A DNA stretch of 64,000 bases from Tolypeutes matacus (lineage: Eukaryota > Chordata > Mammalia > Cingulata > Chlamyphoridae): positions 1 through 64,000 of the forward strand of contig JAKSZT010000089.1 in assembly GCA_026826555.1 (NCBI GenBank), given 5' to 3'. This document shows, one piece after another, positions 1 to 10,083 of the stretch (position 1 is the first letter of the stretch; each line of letters starts with the position of its first letter). Made by a program: the position numbers and the translations under genes. The notes under the pieces are model-generated. The model saw only the letters and a list, made by a program, of their open reading frames with translations, was not told where the DNA came from and did no database searches.

Positions 1-1182
1 TCCAGGGCCCAGTGAATCCAGACAAGCAGGAGCCCCACTGAACTTCACGGCACGGAAGAGTGGTGCGAGCCCAAGAGCTGGGTTTGTCCCGGTTCCTCCT
101 AAGACGTTTGTCTAAAGCTCCCGGAGCTCTGGTGCTCCCTAGTCAAGCGTTTCCCTTGGGCTTTAGCGGCCACAGGTGCAGAGAAGTCCCAGGAATGAGA
201 GAAACCGGAAAGGAAATGCCCGCTGTGGCTCACGGGTCTGGGCAGCTCCTGGCCTGCAGCCTTCACCTGGGGCCTGGGCTCCAGGAGAACAAGGACAGCT
301 CCAGGTGCACGTCCAGCTGCTGAGCACAGGTCCTGCCTCTCCAGGTGCCAGGACCACACAAGCTCGTCCGGGGCATCTCACCACCCGTGAGGACAGGTGC
401 TCTCAGGGCCCTTTACAGAGGAGACACCCAGGAGCCCACGTGGGGCGAGGGTGAGGGCAGAGGCCGGGCAGAGTGGGCGATCGTGCCCCGCAGCCGGGGG
501 AAGCGTGAGGGGGTGCGGAGGGGGCGCTGCCCTGCCCGCTGGGCGCCCAGTGGGGCAGCATCTAGGACCCCATGCTCGGGGATCGGGGGGGCGTGGCTGC
601 GGTTCTGCGCGGGAGCTGAGGGCACCTGGGCTGTCCTCCAGGGCTGGCCGTGAAGGTGTCCGTGAAACGGGCCTCACTGGAGGGAAGCGGGTTTGGTAGG
701 AGGCGCCCTGCTGAAAGGCAGGCGCTGACGGGCTGGATCCTGGGACGCGGAGGCTCCCTCAGAGGAGCCCCTCGGGCGTCTGTGAGCCGCATCCTGCCAG
801 AGGGACTCGGGGTACCCAGGCGAGCTGGGCACACCGCATCCTTGAGAGGGACTCGGTGGGCTACCCAGGCGAGCTGGGCACACCGCGCTGTGGGCCGGTG
901 GTTCTGCCATCCTGGAGACTGTTTGGCTCCTGGAGCCTCAGTTTCCCCACCTGTCGTATGGGGGTGGTGGCAGCTGGGTCCCCTGAGTTGGTGAGTGTAG
1001 ACTTCCAGGCGCGGGCAGCGGTGTCTGTCTGAAAGCTGCCTCCTGCGCGAACCTCGCGGGGGCCACTGGGCAGCATCGGCGCCTGGCGTCTTCCGTGGCC
1101 GTCTCAGGTCGGGGTCAGCTGAGAACACGCTGCCGCCGAGGGACGCAGGCTCGACTCCTGGTCTGGGCTCTTTTCTGACCAT
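1..1182. other. GC-rich DNA without a recognised gene
   Basis: This stretch is GC- and CpG-rich and has long overlapping open frames on both strands, which is expected from base composition alone. No protein family, splice pattern or RNA gene could be recognised. A short direct duplication is visible around 799-886, where the phrase 'acccaggcgagctgggcac' occurs twice about 60 bp apart. The composition matches the regucalcin-like relic that follows, so this may be its upstream region. Confidence 0.5.
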
Positions 1183-1362
1183 GTTTTTTTTAAATAGATT
1201 TATTTTATTTATTTATTCCCCCCCTCGTTGTCTTGCACTTGCTGTCTGCTCTCTGTGTCTGTTTGTTGTCTGCTCATCTTCTTTCAGAGGCACCGGGGAA
1301 CCGAACGCAGCACCTCCCATGTGGTAGGCGGGTGCCCAACTGCTTGAGCCACATCGGCTTCC
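1183..1362 (-). repeat. DAS-type tRNA-derived SINE
   Basis: Read on the minus strand, it starts with the tRNA-like head (GGGAAGC..GATGTGGCTCAAGCAG) and keeps a B-box-like motif (GGTTC..CCC). It then has the 'CTTTAGGAGGCACC'-type continuation and an A-rich tail, seen as the T-rich run at 1183-1216 on +. It belongs to the same family as the many other copies in the window. It lies just upstream of the first regucalcin-like exon. TSD not resolved. Confidence 0.8.
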
Positions 1363-2199
1363 CCGACTTTTGTTTTCTGAATCGGAGGGCAGAGCCGTCA
1401 GCAGGCAGGAGCTTTCACAAGGGCTGGGGCGGGGGGTGCGTCAGGGGCTGGGAGCAGAAAGGAGTGAACGCTGATGGGGAGCCCCCCACACAGCCCCCAC
1501 GGGGCCAGGGAGGTGCAGGGTGGAGGACCCAGGCAGCACCTGCAGATGCAGCGCGATGAGCTCACCGGCCCGTCCCCCCTCTCAGGCCACGGAGTCCCTG
1601 AGGATCGAGGCTGCCGTCAGGGAGCGGCAGAGGCTGGCCGAGAGTCCCGTATGGAGTGAGGCGAGTGGACAGCTCGTGTATGTGGACATCAGAGCCAGGA
1701 CACTGTGCCGCTGGGACCCCGCCTGCGGGGAGGTGCGGACCGTGGGCCTGAAGAGAGCGTGGGGAAGCGCCCTGCGCAGGGACGTGCCCGGGAGGCTGCT
1801 TCTCTCTGCCGTCCCCCTCGTGGTCACCGGGAGGGTCAGCGCGGCGAGGGCAGCCGAGCCAGGCCCCCTTGGTCTCACGTGGCCTCCGGCAGTGGCCCCC
1901 TTGGCTCTGGATGGCACGTGCCGTCAGCAAGGGGCTGAGCTGTGGCCACGTGGTGGCGAGCGCTGGTGGCGTCCAGCTGCCCCCCTGTGCGGTCAGCCCC
2001 AGAGCTGCGACTGCGCTGGGCACCGCCCTGAACTTACTTTCAAAGCATTCGGGCGCCATTATGTGGAGCATGACTCAGGTTCAGACAGAAAATTAACGCG
2101 AGTTCTAGCATCTTCCCACGTCCCACTGCCCACTGAAACAGTGCGTCTCTGCGCATCACCCCACGTTCTGCTTGTGGGCTGAGAGATGCCGGAGTGTTG

Positions 2200-2547
2200 G
2201 CTCACACACCTGTATGGGATTCACACACCTGTAAGGAGCTCATACACCTGTACAGGGCTCACACACCTGTATGGGATTCACAGACCTGTAAGGAGCTCAC
2301 ACACCTGTACAGGGCTCACACACCTGTATGGGATTCACACACCTGTGTGGGGCTCACACACCTGTAAGATGCTCACACACCTGTATGGGCCTCCCACACC
2401 CGTACGGGGCTCACACACCTATATGGGGCTCCCACCCCTGTATGGGGCTCACACACCTGTGTGGGGCTCACACACCTGTAAGGTGCTCACACACCTGACT
2501 GGAGCCCACACACCTGACTGGAGCCCACACACCTGTACGGGGCTCCC
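2200..2547. repeat. Minisatellite with 19-bp period (CACACACCTGTATGGGGCT type)
   Basis: About 18 tandem copies of a 19-bp unit containing the constant core CACACACCTGTA are visible. Units vary at a few positions (GGGATT, AGGAGC, GGGGCT and similar). Because 19 is not a multiple of 3, all three frames stay open and give a 57-bp (19-residue) coding periodicity. That explains the long open frame across it, which is not a gene. It lies in the first intron of the regucalcin-like relic. GC-rich minisatellites of this size are typical of subtelomeric DNA. Confidence 0.95.
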
Positions 2548-4348
2548 TTGCCCACGTGGGCTCCCACAGCCTATGAAGTGGTGCTGTGCCTTTCAGCACC
2601 CCCCACTCACCCTCTCAAACCCTCCAAGGCAGAGACCACCAGCCCCTTGCCGACAAGGAGACCGAGGCCTGCACCTGCTGCCGGCTCACCCACGGCACCG
2701 ACCGCTTTGTGCATTGCCTGTACCCATAGGCGCAGGCAGGACCATGGAGAGCGTGGGTGGCCCGGCAGTGGGTCCAGTGGCCATTTGGGGCCGTGGTGGG
2801 TGGACTTGGTGGTCAGCGGGGGCGTGTGGAGAAGGAGGGCTCGGAAGGGCCTCCAGCCCCCGACAGCCGCGTCCTGGGGGACAGGCGGCTTCAGGGAGAT
2901 GCCGCAACCCGGCCCCACCTGGCTCCTCTCCCAGGAAGCAGCGTCGGCTCCGTGGCGCTGGGCTGGGAAGGGTCCTGCGTGGTGGCCGCCGGCACCTGCG
3001 TGGGCTTCCTCGCCTGGCTGGCGCAGCAGGTGGAGTGGGTGCCCGCGTCGGCCAGGACGGGCCCAGCAGCACGTTCAACGCCAGCAAGGTGGGCCCGGCC
3101 GGGCGGCTGGTGGCAGGTGGGCCCCGTGGGGGCGGCTTCATCCGTGGTGCCTGGCCCGAGCCCGTGTGCCCCTCGGCCGCCCTGCAGACACGCCCTGGGC
3201 TGGGCCGAGCCGCAGGCCTGAGGGACAGGGTTAGGGTTAGGCCCTGCCCTCCTGTGGGGCCCATGTCGCCTTGGCCCGTGCCCATGGGGCTGCTGGTCCG
3301 GAAGGTTCTGCTCAGCTCTGAGCCCTGGGCCTCTCGCCCAGCTGCCTCCTGGGCCCGGCTGTCCAGCAGGACGCCCGGTTGACCAGATGTCGTGGTGGAC
3401 GCGAGTCCCCATCCAAGGCATTCGCGGCTTCTTCAGGGCGCCCTGTCGGCCGTGTGGCCGGGGCAGCAGCTCGAAGACCCTCGAGGGGCTGGGCTGGTCG
3501 GAGACCCAGTCATGGAAACCAGCGCCCTGAGGTGTCCGTGGACCAGTGTCCGCTGTTGTGGGGGCCACGGGGGGCGTCAGCGTCTGTACGTGGCCCTGGG
3601 GCGGCTGGAGCAGAGCACAAGCCGAGGGGCTTCCAGCCCCGGAGTTTCTCCCTCCCCGCAGGCCCAAGTAAGGAGCCAGCAGGGCTGCGCCGCCTCTGCA
3701 GCCTGCGGGGAGCCCTTCCCCCCCCCCCAGCCTCGGCTCGGGGCCGCGTCGCCCTCCCTGCCTCCATCCCCACGTGGCCCCCCATCCTCTCCACCGTGAG
3801 CTTGTTCTCCTCTGCCGAGGAGGAGCTGTCCTTGCATTCAGCCCGGACCTCCCCTCGAGGCGGCACTTAATCTCTTCTGCAAAGACCCACGGCCACGGGC
3901 CGAGCTCAGGTCGCGGCCACGGCATTTGTGGGCACCGTTTGCCCACTCACCTGCCACGCTCCCAGCTGCCCGCTGAGGGACCCCGAGCCCGGGCTTCCTG
4001 GGGGCGCAGCCCAGCCTGCCGGCTCCGTCTGCAGAGCCGTCTTTTCCCTCTTGCGGGAGCGGGTGGCTTGTCACAGGAACGGGCAAGTGGGTGGAAGCAC
4101 CCGGAATCCTCGGGAGGGGCCCAGCTCGCTGCCCTCCTGGTCTTCCCAGGCACCTTTCCAGAGCCGACCAGCCCGGGAGTGTGGGAGCCAGGACAGGGTG
4201 GCCGGTGCACACTGAGCACCGATCGCTCACTGCAGAGCGTCCCCAAAGGGCTGGGCTGGTCCCTGGACCCCGGGCTTCTACCTGGGCGACAGCCTGGCCT
4301 ACACCGTGCGGGCTCAGGACTATGACCTGCAGACCCGTGCCGCTGGAA

Positions 4349-4488
4349 GGAGACCCTCCCCTCCCTCCTTCTTTCCTACCCTTCCCTCCCTCCTCCTCAC
4401 CCTTCTCCCTCGTTCCCTCCCTCCCTCCTCCCCACCCTCCCCTCCCTCCTCCTGTGCTCCCCCCGACTCCTACTCCCTCTACAGCCAC
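4349..4488. repeat. Homopyrimidine (CCCTCCTT)n tract
   Basis: Nearly pure C/T on + (purines on -) for about 140 bp, built from CCCTCC and CTTCC words. It starts right after regucalcin-like block 4, at the 5' end of the following intron. Such mirror-like homopurine/homopyrimidine tracts can form triplex (H-DNA) structures. No coding content. Confidence 0.9.
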
Positions 4489-5291
4489 CATCAACCTCCC
4501 ACCCATTAACGACCCCCCAAACTTGCTGAGACAGGGCAGAGACTCAGATGAATGAGAAGGAAGACACGGCAGGACCATTACGACAAAAGCTTTGCACAAG
4601 TAACCGTGGGTTGTACCTGGAAACTTAAATTGCTCCCCCAGCATCTCAGGAAATGTGGGTGTCTGAGCTCTGTGGGTTTTAGGGGCACAAGCTCCATCTG
4701 CCTTTAAGCTTCATCTGGGGGTCTGCTCCAGGGAAAACGTGTCCTTTGGGTATTTTCCCGACTGTGCCATCCCCTGGTTGGCAGAAGTACTGGCTCGCTG
4801 ATGGTATTTCACCCTGCCTGCCCTTGGGAAAGGATTTTGTTTAATGGTAAGTACCTGGGACACAGCCAGGAGGGCTTCCTGGAGGTGGCTCTGAGCTGCT
4901 TGTCCTGACAGGCTGGGCAGGAGGATGTGGGGACAAAGACACTGACAAGCAGGGACCAACGAGCCCCAAGCCCCCTCTGTGGAAGGGCGGAGGTCACGGG
5001 GAGGTTGGGGCAGGAACACCACCAGGAACTTTAGGCCAAGGCGCCTCCTCTCCCCCTGCGCAGATAATGGTGAGGGCGATCTGAACCCACTCGAACTGCC
5101 CCCTCTGCCCTGTCCCAAGAAGGCTGCCAGGTTTGGGGCTCTTTGTGGAGGGGGCCTCGGGTTGACAGAAGGAAGCAGATGTCTGAAGATGTCTCAGCTT
5201 TGGGGGGAGCTGGTCCACTGGATTTGGGGACACTGGTCTTCCACCTGCGGCTGATGCCAGAAGGGGCTTGTAGGGTCGGCAGACTGCCCCA

Positions 5292-5696
5292 CGTGCTGGG
5301 GGCCTCAGTGTGTGCTGGGGGCCTCAGTGTGTGCTGGGGGACTCAGGGTGGGCTGGGGGCCTCAGTGTGTGCCCGGGGGTCTCAGTGTGTGCTGGGGGAC
5401 TCAGTGTGCTGGGGGCCTCAGTGTGTGCTGGGGCCTCAGTGTGTGCTGGGGCCTCAGTGTGTGCTGGGGGCTCAGTGTGTGCTGGGGGGCTCAGTGTGTG
5501 CTGGGGGCTCAGTGTGTGCTGGGGGCCTCAGGGTGTGCTGGGGGCCTCAGTGTGCTGGGGGACTCAGTGTGCTGGGGGGCCTCAGTGTGTGCTGGGGGCT
5601 CAGTGTGTTCTGGGGGACTCAGGGTGGGCTGGGGGCCTCAGTGTGTGCTGGGGGCTCAGTGTGTGCTGGGGGGTTCAGTGTGTGCTGGGGGGGCCT
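5292..5696. repeat. G-rich minisatellite with 17-19-bp period (TGTGCTGGGGGCCTCAG type)
   Basis: About 22 tandem units of the form GTGTGCTGGGGG(CC)TCA are visible, with length variants of 17, 18 and 19 bp. Each unit has a run of 4-7 G, so the + strand has many spaced G-runs able to form G-quadruplexes. The open frames across it (Cys/Trp/Gly-rich) are artefacts of the repeat. It lies in the intron before regucalcin-like block 5. Confidence 0.95.
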
Positions 5697-6670
5697 CTGC
5701 CCCTTCTGGAGAGGAGCGTGGCCATAGGCTGTGTGCCCCAGGCTGTGGGGTCTAGGCTGCGGCACCCGTCCTCTCCTTGCAGGCATGAGGAGGGCCACAT
5801 GTCCACGGGCTGTGCGTGGACGCCACGGGGACGTTCTGGGTGGCCTGCTCAGCGGGGGCAAGGTCATCCGCCTGGACCCTGAGCCGGTAAGCGCTCTCAC
5901 TTCTGCAGCCCATGCCCAGAACGCGCAGCGAGGAGGTGGGAGTGGGTGGGGCAACCCGCGGATGTCCGGCGGCAGCCCAGGCCTTTCCTTCCTAGGACGC
6001 ACCTGCAGGCACCTGGGCACGTCGGCTCCCTGGGGTCCTGATGTCCACTCAGCCAGGCTGGTCACTCCTTGGCCCTCAGCCCCACCCACTGACCCAGAGC
6101 TCCCGAGGACGCATGATCAACTCCTGCCCCCTCCCCTCCTAATAACTTTGACCTAAAGTGGCTGGAGTCGGGTGTGGGCACAGGGAGCAGGAAGAGACGG
6201 GGAGAAGCACAGGAGAGAAGGGGCTGCAGCTACGTGGAGGGGAGGGGGCTACGGCAGCAGGAGGCCACACAGCCACGGCTCAGGATGGCACCCCTGGAGG
6301 AGCAAGGCCAACTGGACAGGTGCGTCAACTGGATGGAGGGGCTGCCCTGGACTGTCGGCCCTTGTAGACAGTCGGTCCATGTGGCCCCTGGGAGGCTGTG
6401 GGTGGGTCACACTGGCCCTGGCTAGAGCAGAAAGGCAGCCGCAGCTCCTGATCTAGGGCAGCGGCTATGGACAGAAGAGTCGCCTGTGTCAAAGGTCACG
6501 TCAGCTGCTTTGGGGCCCCCGACTACTCGGACCTGTAAGTGACCTCCTCGTCAGACTGACTGAACTCTCAGGAGCTGTGGCGGGTGCCCCAGGCTGGAGG
6601 AGTCTTCAAGGTGGTCGGGGGTCCTCACATCCAGTGCTCTGGGGGGGGTCCTCACTCCAAGTGACCGAGT

Positions 6671-7122
6671 AACCCTAACCCTCCTAGTAACCCTCACCCT
6701 GACCCTAACCCTAACCCTAACCCTAACCCTAACCCTAACCCTAACCCTCCTAGTAACCCTCACCCTGACCCCAGCCATAGCCATAGACCCTCACCCTCAC
6801 CCTAACCCCTAACCACTAGCCCTAGCCCTAACCCCTACCCCAAATCCCAAAACCTAACCCCAAACCCTACCCTAACCATAAACCATAAGCCCTAACCCTA
6901 ATCCCTAATCCCAACCCTAACCCAAAACCCCAAACTCTAAACCCTAAACCCTAACCCTAACCCTAAACCCTAAGACCTACAATTAACCCCTAACTGTAAT
7001 CCCTAACCCTAACTGTACCCTAACCCTAACCCTAACTAATCCTAATGCTAACCTAACCCTAACCCTAACCTAACCCTAACCCCTAACTCTAACCCTAACC
7101 CCTAAACCCTAACCCTAACCAC
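6671..7122. repeat. Telomere-type (CCCTAA)n array, C-rich strand on +
   Basis: The core at about 6703-6746 is a run of perfect CCCTAA units. Around it lie variant units (CCCTCA, CCCCTAA, CCCTAAA, CCCAAA, CCTAACC) that degrade toward 7122. A block (CCCTAACCCTCCTAGTAACCCTCACCCTGACC) appears twice, flanking the perfect core. The array begins only a few bases after the last recognisable codon region of the regucalcin-like relic. On the right the sequence changes abruptly to AT-rich DNA. CCCTAA on + is the orientation of a chromosome end pointing left. Confidence 0.95.
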
Positions 7123-8380
7123 ACATGCCAAATAACTAAACTTCAAAAAACAGCAACAAAACCAAACAGCATAAAAATAAGATTTTCTAGAAATCAATTA
7201 AAAGTTACAATACAAAGAATTAAATGTAAGCCTTTCACAGAAAAAAAAAACGCAGAAAACATCCCTGAGGTAGATCATACATTAGAACTATTAGTAAAAG
7301 TCTTTAAATAACCTGTCTTAAACCTGTTCAATGACCTAAGTGAATCCAGATAGAAAGAACTAGAGGAAATCAGGAAAACAGAAAACTTTCATAACAAAAA
7401 AGATATTTAAAAAGTATAAAAAGAAAAAAAATTGGAGCTGCAAAGTAAAGTAACTGAATTTACTCAAGCAAAGGATGTACTGAAAGGAAGGAAAAATATT
7501 ACATGCAATTAGTAGCAAAATGAAAACTCAAGGGGATATATTAATATTGGTAAAAACTGTTACAACACAGAATATTTTTTTTAATCCACAGATCTACACT
7601 ACGCAAACAATAACTGAAGCTACAACTATGAAAATGTGCTATCATCAATTGTAACAAATGTTCAAAACGAATGCAAGGTGATAATAACAGGGTGGTTTAT
7701 GGGAGTTCTGTGCGTGTGTGTGTGTTTTCCATTGTTCTGTAAACCAACCTCTCTAATAAAGAAAAGTATTTAAAAAGAAACAGTTACAAGACACAGAGAA
7801 GAATGCTATATATTAACGAAAGGGATAATATAACAAGATGAAATAAACATTTATTTTTTTATTATTTTTTTTTTTTTAAGATTTTATTTATTTATTCATT
7901 TATCCCCCCCTTGCTGCTTGTGCTCGCTGGGTCAGCTAACCACGCCGTGCGGGCAGGCTTGCCTTCACCAGGAGGCCCCGGGAACCGAACCCGGGGCCTC
8001 CCATATGGTAAACGGGAACCCTACTGATTGAGCCACAGCCGCTTCCCTAAACATTTATTCATTTAACAATAGTCCCCCAAAACACATCACTTAGATACCT
8101 AAAAACTATTTAGAATCTATGATAACGGGCATGCAACAAACAAAAATGTGATCTAAGACAGCAAGACTACAAAGAACAAGAGACAGGGTATTATGGGAAT
8201 AGACTGTTTACTAATGAGAAGAGGCTGGTACAAGTCTAACAAGGCTGTTTTAGTTTAAAATGCTATTGTTAATTACAAAGGTAACTAATAATAACATAAA
8301 AATATAGAACAGAGGAAGGGAAGGAAATCAGAATAGTGCACTACAAAAAGCCACTGGAAGCAAAAAATGGCAGTATGAGC
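7123..8380. other. AT-rich repeat-derived DNA, no gene seen
   Basis: No coding gene recognised. The part at 7560-7775 (CATCAATTGTAACAAATGTT... AATAAAG) resembles the 3' UTR of an old L1, as at 19.2-19.8 kb and 49.7-50.4 kb. A (GT)n run is at about 7710-7725. A SINE sits at 7856-8047. Confidence 0.5.
7856..8047 (-). repeat. DAS-type SINE with 12-bp target-site duplication
   Basis: Minus-strand copy of the 'GGGAAGCGGCTGTGGCTCAATCAG' subtype. It has a tRNA-like head, a GGCCTCCTGGTGAAGGCAAGCC linker and a short tail of (AATAAATA) plus poly(A). It is flanked by TAAACATTTATT at 7844-7855 and 8048-8059. Confidence 0.93.
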
Positions 8381-9215
8381 CATTGAGGAAGAAAGAACAT
8401 ACATGCCATACAGAAATCAAATAGCTACATGGCAGCAAATTCCTCCTCTTATTGTTTTAACAGTCAAAGGATTAGACTCCCCTAGTAAAAGGAAGAGAGT
8501 GGTAAGTTGGATGAGAAGCCTGATCCCACTAAATGTTGTCTATAAGGACTCACATTACCTACAAACACAAAAAGAGGTAAAAGAAAGAGAAGGGGAAAAT
8601 TAATTTCATGAACATGGTAATCAAAAACAGTCACACTATATTACTTTCTGAAAATGTAGTTTTCAGGTAAAAATGTATATTAGTAAAAAGTTCATTAATG
8701 CTGATAACCATATCTACAACCAATACCAGCAGTATATATGCATACAGTACACAAGTAATTTTTTCCTGGGTACACTATATGTTAAACCACATGTAAAATC
8801 TAAGAAAAATATAAAATAGAGGAATCATAAAAAGGATCTTCTCAAACCACCAGGGCAGGAGAAAACTGGACAATTTACAAATAATTGGAAATCTAACAAT
8901 AAATGATTAAACAATGAATGAGGTTAAGAAGAAATATGAAGGGACTAGTGAAATATCTTGATATTGAAATATAAAACATTGCTAAAAGAAATTAAAAGAG
9001 ACCTTAATAGACAGATATACATCCAGCGTTCATGAATTGAAAGACTTAACATTATCAATATATCCGTACTACCTAAAGGGATCTACTAGTTCAAAGCAAT
9101 CCCTATCAAAATTCAAGTAGCATTTGCAAAAATGGTAAAGCTGATCAATTTCATATGGCACTATAAGGGGCATTGTATAAGCAAAGCAATCTTGAAAGAA
9201 GGAAATAAGTTAGAG

Positions 9216-9633
9216 TGATGGAGTTTCAATTAAAGGCCATGGCAACTGAAAGAATAGAAGGTCACTCTGGAATGTAGGAAACAAGCCCTCCGGTCTCATG
9301 CTAATAGGAGCTGGGTGGGGAAACATCCTGAGCTTGTAAGATTTACAATGTCTGTGAATTTCATGAAGGAAAAGAGGAACCGAGCCATTAACTTTTAAGA
9401 CTTGCTCATTTTAGTAAAATGTAAACTGTCAAGTATCTATTGACTTTGTATATGTACATACATGTTTTCTTTGTACTAAAGCTAAAATAAAAGCCACACC
9501 TTAAGAGGTGGCAGGGCTCTTCTCTGCATATCTGACGGAGAGTCCCCTGATCCCAGTTTTTCTTCTCTTTGTCTTATTCTTTCTTTCTCATCCGCGGCAC
9601 CGTTTTCACGGACCCAGAGCCTGACCGGCAACA
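9216..9633 (+). mobile_element. Solo LTR of an endogenous retrovirus, 6-bp TSD
   Basis: A 418-bp block starts TG and ends CA, is flanked by TTAGAG on both sides (9210-9215 and 9634-9639) and splits an old L1 cleanly. It contains an AATAAA signal at 9486-9491 followed by a T/C-rich U5-like part. A 6-bp duplication is usual for class II (ERVK-like) elements. No internal viral genes are present; this is the recombined remnant of a provirus. The family name cannot be assigned by eye. Confidence 0.8.
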
Positions 9634-10083
9634 TTAGAGGATTCACACTTCCTGATTTCAAAGCTTACTATGAAGCTACAGTAAGAAATACTGTGTGGTA
9701 CTGACATACAGATGGACAAATATGCCAATGGACTAGAATTTAAAGCCCAGACATAAAGCCACACATCTATGGACATTTGATTTTTGACCACTGTCCAAGT
9801 CCATTCAATAAGGAAACAATAAATAATCTCTTCAAAATATGGTACTGACAAGAAATCCATATAAAGAATGAATCTGAACACCTACTCATCATCATATACA
9901 AAAATTAATTCAAACTAGGTCAAAGACCTAAACATAAGAGCTAACACCACACAAATGTTACAAGAAAATATAGGTAACTAGCTTCCTGACCTTGAAGTAA
10001 GCAATGATTTCTATATTTTACACCAATGCACAACACAAAAAGAAAAAGATAGCTAAAATGGACTTCATCAAACATAACTTCTG

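Larger units (their letters stand above)
1556..6664 (+). pseudogene. Regucalcin-like (SMP30/gluconolactonase family) gene relic with introns
   Basis: Six blocks align in order with regucalcin, a Ca2+/Zn2+-binding cytosolic lactonase of about 299 aa. Block 1 (about 1586-1750) carries AESPVW and the segment VDI..LCRWD. Block 2 (2935-3116) has SVAL and then TFN..KV.PAGR.VAG. Block 3 (about 3387-3480) resembles QGALYSLFP. Block 4 (4236-4336) has GLGWSLD, DSLAY and DYDLQT. Block 5 (5783-5886) has GLCVDATG.FWVAC and KVIRLDPE. Block 6 (6457-6664) runs from GQRLWTEESPVSKV to QAGGVFKV. Introns with AG acceptors are kept, so it is not a processed copy. It is dead: the expected start codon reads ACG (1589-1591), blocks 2, 4, 5 and 6 each need a frame change, and block 6 has TAA and TGA where regucalcin has Tyr and Gly codons. 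Two presumed metal ligands also look lost (Asn154 to Lys, Asp204 to His). Block 1 is only about 45% identical by eye to human RGN, far less than expected for the armadillo RGN orthologue, so a diverged paralog is more likely. Two minisatellites occupy its introns. Confidence 0.82.

Noticed and set aside
562..1182. 206-aa minus-strand open frame
   Set aside because: GC-rich DNA gives long frames on both strands. No family, no splice context and no homology could be recognised.
2186..3382. 398-aa open frame rich in HTPVW/TCTGL repeats
   Set aside because: It is produced by the 19-bp minisatellite, which keeps all frames open, plus GC-rich DNA. Only short parts coincide with the regucalcin-like block.
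5292..5696. CRISPR-like array
   Set aside because: Units are directly abutting with no unique spacers, and the window is mammalian.
5143..5882. Cys/Trp/Gly repeat proteins in three overlapping frames
   Set aside because: All three frames of the same minisatellite are open, so this is not coding selection. A metal-binding or structural protein was considered and dropped.
6535..6540. GTAAGT as a splice donor in the last regucalcin-like block
   Set aside because: The sequence after it continues to align without gaps to regucalcin (VT..D...LWR.PQAGGVFK), so it is coding-derived. The TAA is a stop created in place of Tyr.
6551..6784. Arg/Val-rich peptide over the telomere array
   Set aside because: Translation of TTAGGG-type repeats; not a gene.
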